This document shows, piece after piece, positions 4,901-5,633 of a stretch of DNA of 5,633 bases (the first letter of the stretch is position 1; the number at the start of each line of letters is the position of its first letter). Position numbers and translations under genes: made by a program. The DNA comes from JAYWAM01 sp043782425 (lineage in GTDB: Bacteria > Pseudomonadota > Gammaproteobacteria > Burkholderiales > Usitatibacteraceae): assembly GCA_043782425.1 (NCBI GenBank), contig JAYWAM010000170.1, positions 1 through 5,633 of the forward strand. The letters are read 5' to 3'. The notes below the pieces were generated by a model. The model was given only the letters and a program-made list of their open reading frames with translations. It was not told where the DNA came from and did no database searches.

Positions 4901-5385
4901 CAGGGCGTTGTCGGGGGCGCAAGCAATTTGGAGAAAACGGCCGCGTTGGTCGAGCCAAATGAGGCGAGATCAATCTCGTAGCCCGTCGCGCCGTCGTGCA
5001 ACACCAGGCGACCGTCGGCCAGGACAGCGAGCGTGAACGGTACCTCAACGCCCATTCCCTGCAGCTTTCTTTCGCGCACCAGGCCGCGCACCGCGCCGCG
5101 CAAGAAGCCGTTGCTTGCGGGCGCAACCAGCGCGATCTGCTCGCGTAGCTTCGCATCAATGACGCGAATGCTGCCGTCCGGCTGATCTTCAAAACGGATA
5201 TCGCGCGAAGCCAGCGCATGCAATCGATCTTTTTCTGCGCTCACGGTCACCTCATGAGCGGGGTTGCTGAAAACCAGCACCACCGTCGCAATGAGGGTAA
5301 CCGCAACGGCCAGCATCGGAAAACCCAGCGAAACCGGGGGTGTGCGTTTGCCAACTGGAGGCAAGGCGTTGTTCGCAGTGGTCAC
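4900..5385 (-). CDS. puhC: photosynthetic complex assembly protein PuhC
   Basis: A 161-residue PuhC, a membrane-anchored periplasmic protein needed for full assembly of the reaction centre-LH1 complex in purple bacteria. A single membrane segment lies at about 22-40 after a short basic cytoplasmic tail. The periplasmic domain shows the family hallmarks RDIRFEDQPDGSIRVID (61-77), SNGFLRGAVRGLVRER (91-106) and the C-terminal DGRLVLHDGATGYEIDLASFG (124-144) followed by TNAAVFSKLL. Length is normal for the family. The start is GTG 5385: no in-frame ATG exists between the puhB stop and the membrane segment, and the 18-base gap after puhB fits an operon. A five-codon ORF (ATG 5399 to TGA 5382) overlaps the GTG as GTGA and might help couple translation. 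The next ORF begins on the last base of the stop codon. Confidence 0.94.
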   Translation of the reverse strand: MTTANNALPPVGKRTPPVSLGFPMLAVAVTLIATVVLVFSNPAHEVTVSAEKDRLHALASRDIRFEDQPDGSIRVIDAKLREQIALVAPASNGFLRGAVRGLVRERKLQGMGVEVPFTLAVLADGRLVLHDGATGYEIDLASFGSTNAAVFSKLLAPPTTP

Positions 5386-5403
5386 GATGGAATGCTCATG
5401 AAA

Positions 5404-5633
5404 TTACGCTGCGGCTGCCCAGTCATTGGGCATTGTTTGTGGCAAACGACTGCCTGCTACCGAGCGTGACAACGCAGCGTTTTCAATCGCTGCTGCTTCG
5501 GCCAGCAGTTGCCCCACCCGCGCGGCGTGTGGCACGCAACGCAACATCGGCTGTGTCCGCTTCAACTGCCACGGACGGGCATGTGGCCACAGGTGTGGGT
5601 ATGCGATGTTGTCGTCAGTGGTCAGCGTCAGCG
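5404..5633 (-). CDS. puhB: PuhB, C-terminal part, runs off the window
   Basis: The minus strand is open from the right edge of the window to TAA at 5406-5404, giving the last 75 residues of a protein that begins outside. The stretch near the start, IAYPHLWPHARPWQLKRTQP (9-28), then MLRCVPHAARVGQLLAEA (29-46), matches the C-terminal part of PuhB, a membrane assembly factor for the reaction centre and LH1 encoded next to puhA and puhC. The tail after about residue 47 is Ala-rich and variable, as usual. There is no start codon in the window, so this is a truncation by the window edge and not a broken gene. It is followed by puhC after 18 bases. Confidence 0.88.
   Translation of the reverse strand, partial: LTLTTDDNIAYPHLWPHARPWQLKRTQPMLRCVPHAARVGQLLAEAAAIENAALSRSVAGSRLPQTMPNDWAAAA

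Overview
The window reads as the edge of a photosynthesis gene cluster in a phototrophic betaproteobacterium, most likely of the order Burkholderiales. The evidence is a run of leftward (minus strand) genes, puhB (C-terminal part only), puhC, a small unknown ORF, puhE and a high-potential iron-sulfur protein (HiPIP), followed by an MFS transporter and ssb. The MFS-ssb pairing, the style of the proteins and the moderately GC-rich DNA fit betaproteobacteria. The puh genes mean that the cell builds a purple-type reaction centre with LH1, either as an anaerobic purple phototroph or as an aerobic anoxygenic phototroph. The genus cannot be fixed from this sequence.

Layout from right to left. Positions 5633-3774 hold the tail of the puh operon: puhB, puhC, an 88-residue ORF and puhE, packed with gaps or overlaps of a few bases and using GTG (puhC) and TTG (puhE) starts. 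Positions 3661-3239 encode a HiPIP with a twin-arginine motif, a lipobox and a long Pro/Ala-rich linker. It is probably a membrane-tethered electron carrier able to re-reduce the reaction centre. Positions 3122-1385 hold MFS transporter-ssb, a housekeeping pair that marks the border of the photosynthesis cluster. Positions 1384-727 lie between two convergent genes and contain no intact gene, only nested inverted repeats and eroded-looking reading frames. Positions 310-726 encode a rightward OsmC/YhfA-like protein.

The most striking element lies at the left end. On the minus strand, positions 199 to about 97 have every part of a free-standing small RNA: a sigma70-like promoter (TTGACT, 17 bp, TTAAAT), two successive hairpins with the identical 13-nt loop UUCCUCCUCCUUU, and a C(UUCG)G-capped intrinsic terminator with a T tract. 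Only 3 nt separate each element from the next. The loops copy the anti-Shine-Dalgarno tail of 16S rRNA, so the RNA should pair with ribosome binding sites. It resembles in design the anti-SD sRNAs known from alphaproteobacteria (cuckoo/ar14 type) and Neisseria (NmsR/RcoF siblings). No protein gene overlaps it once the OsmC start is placed at 310.
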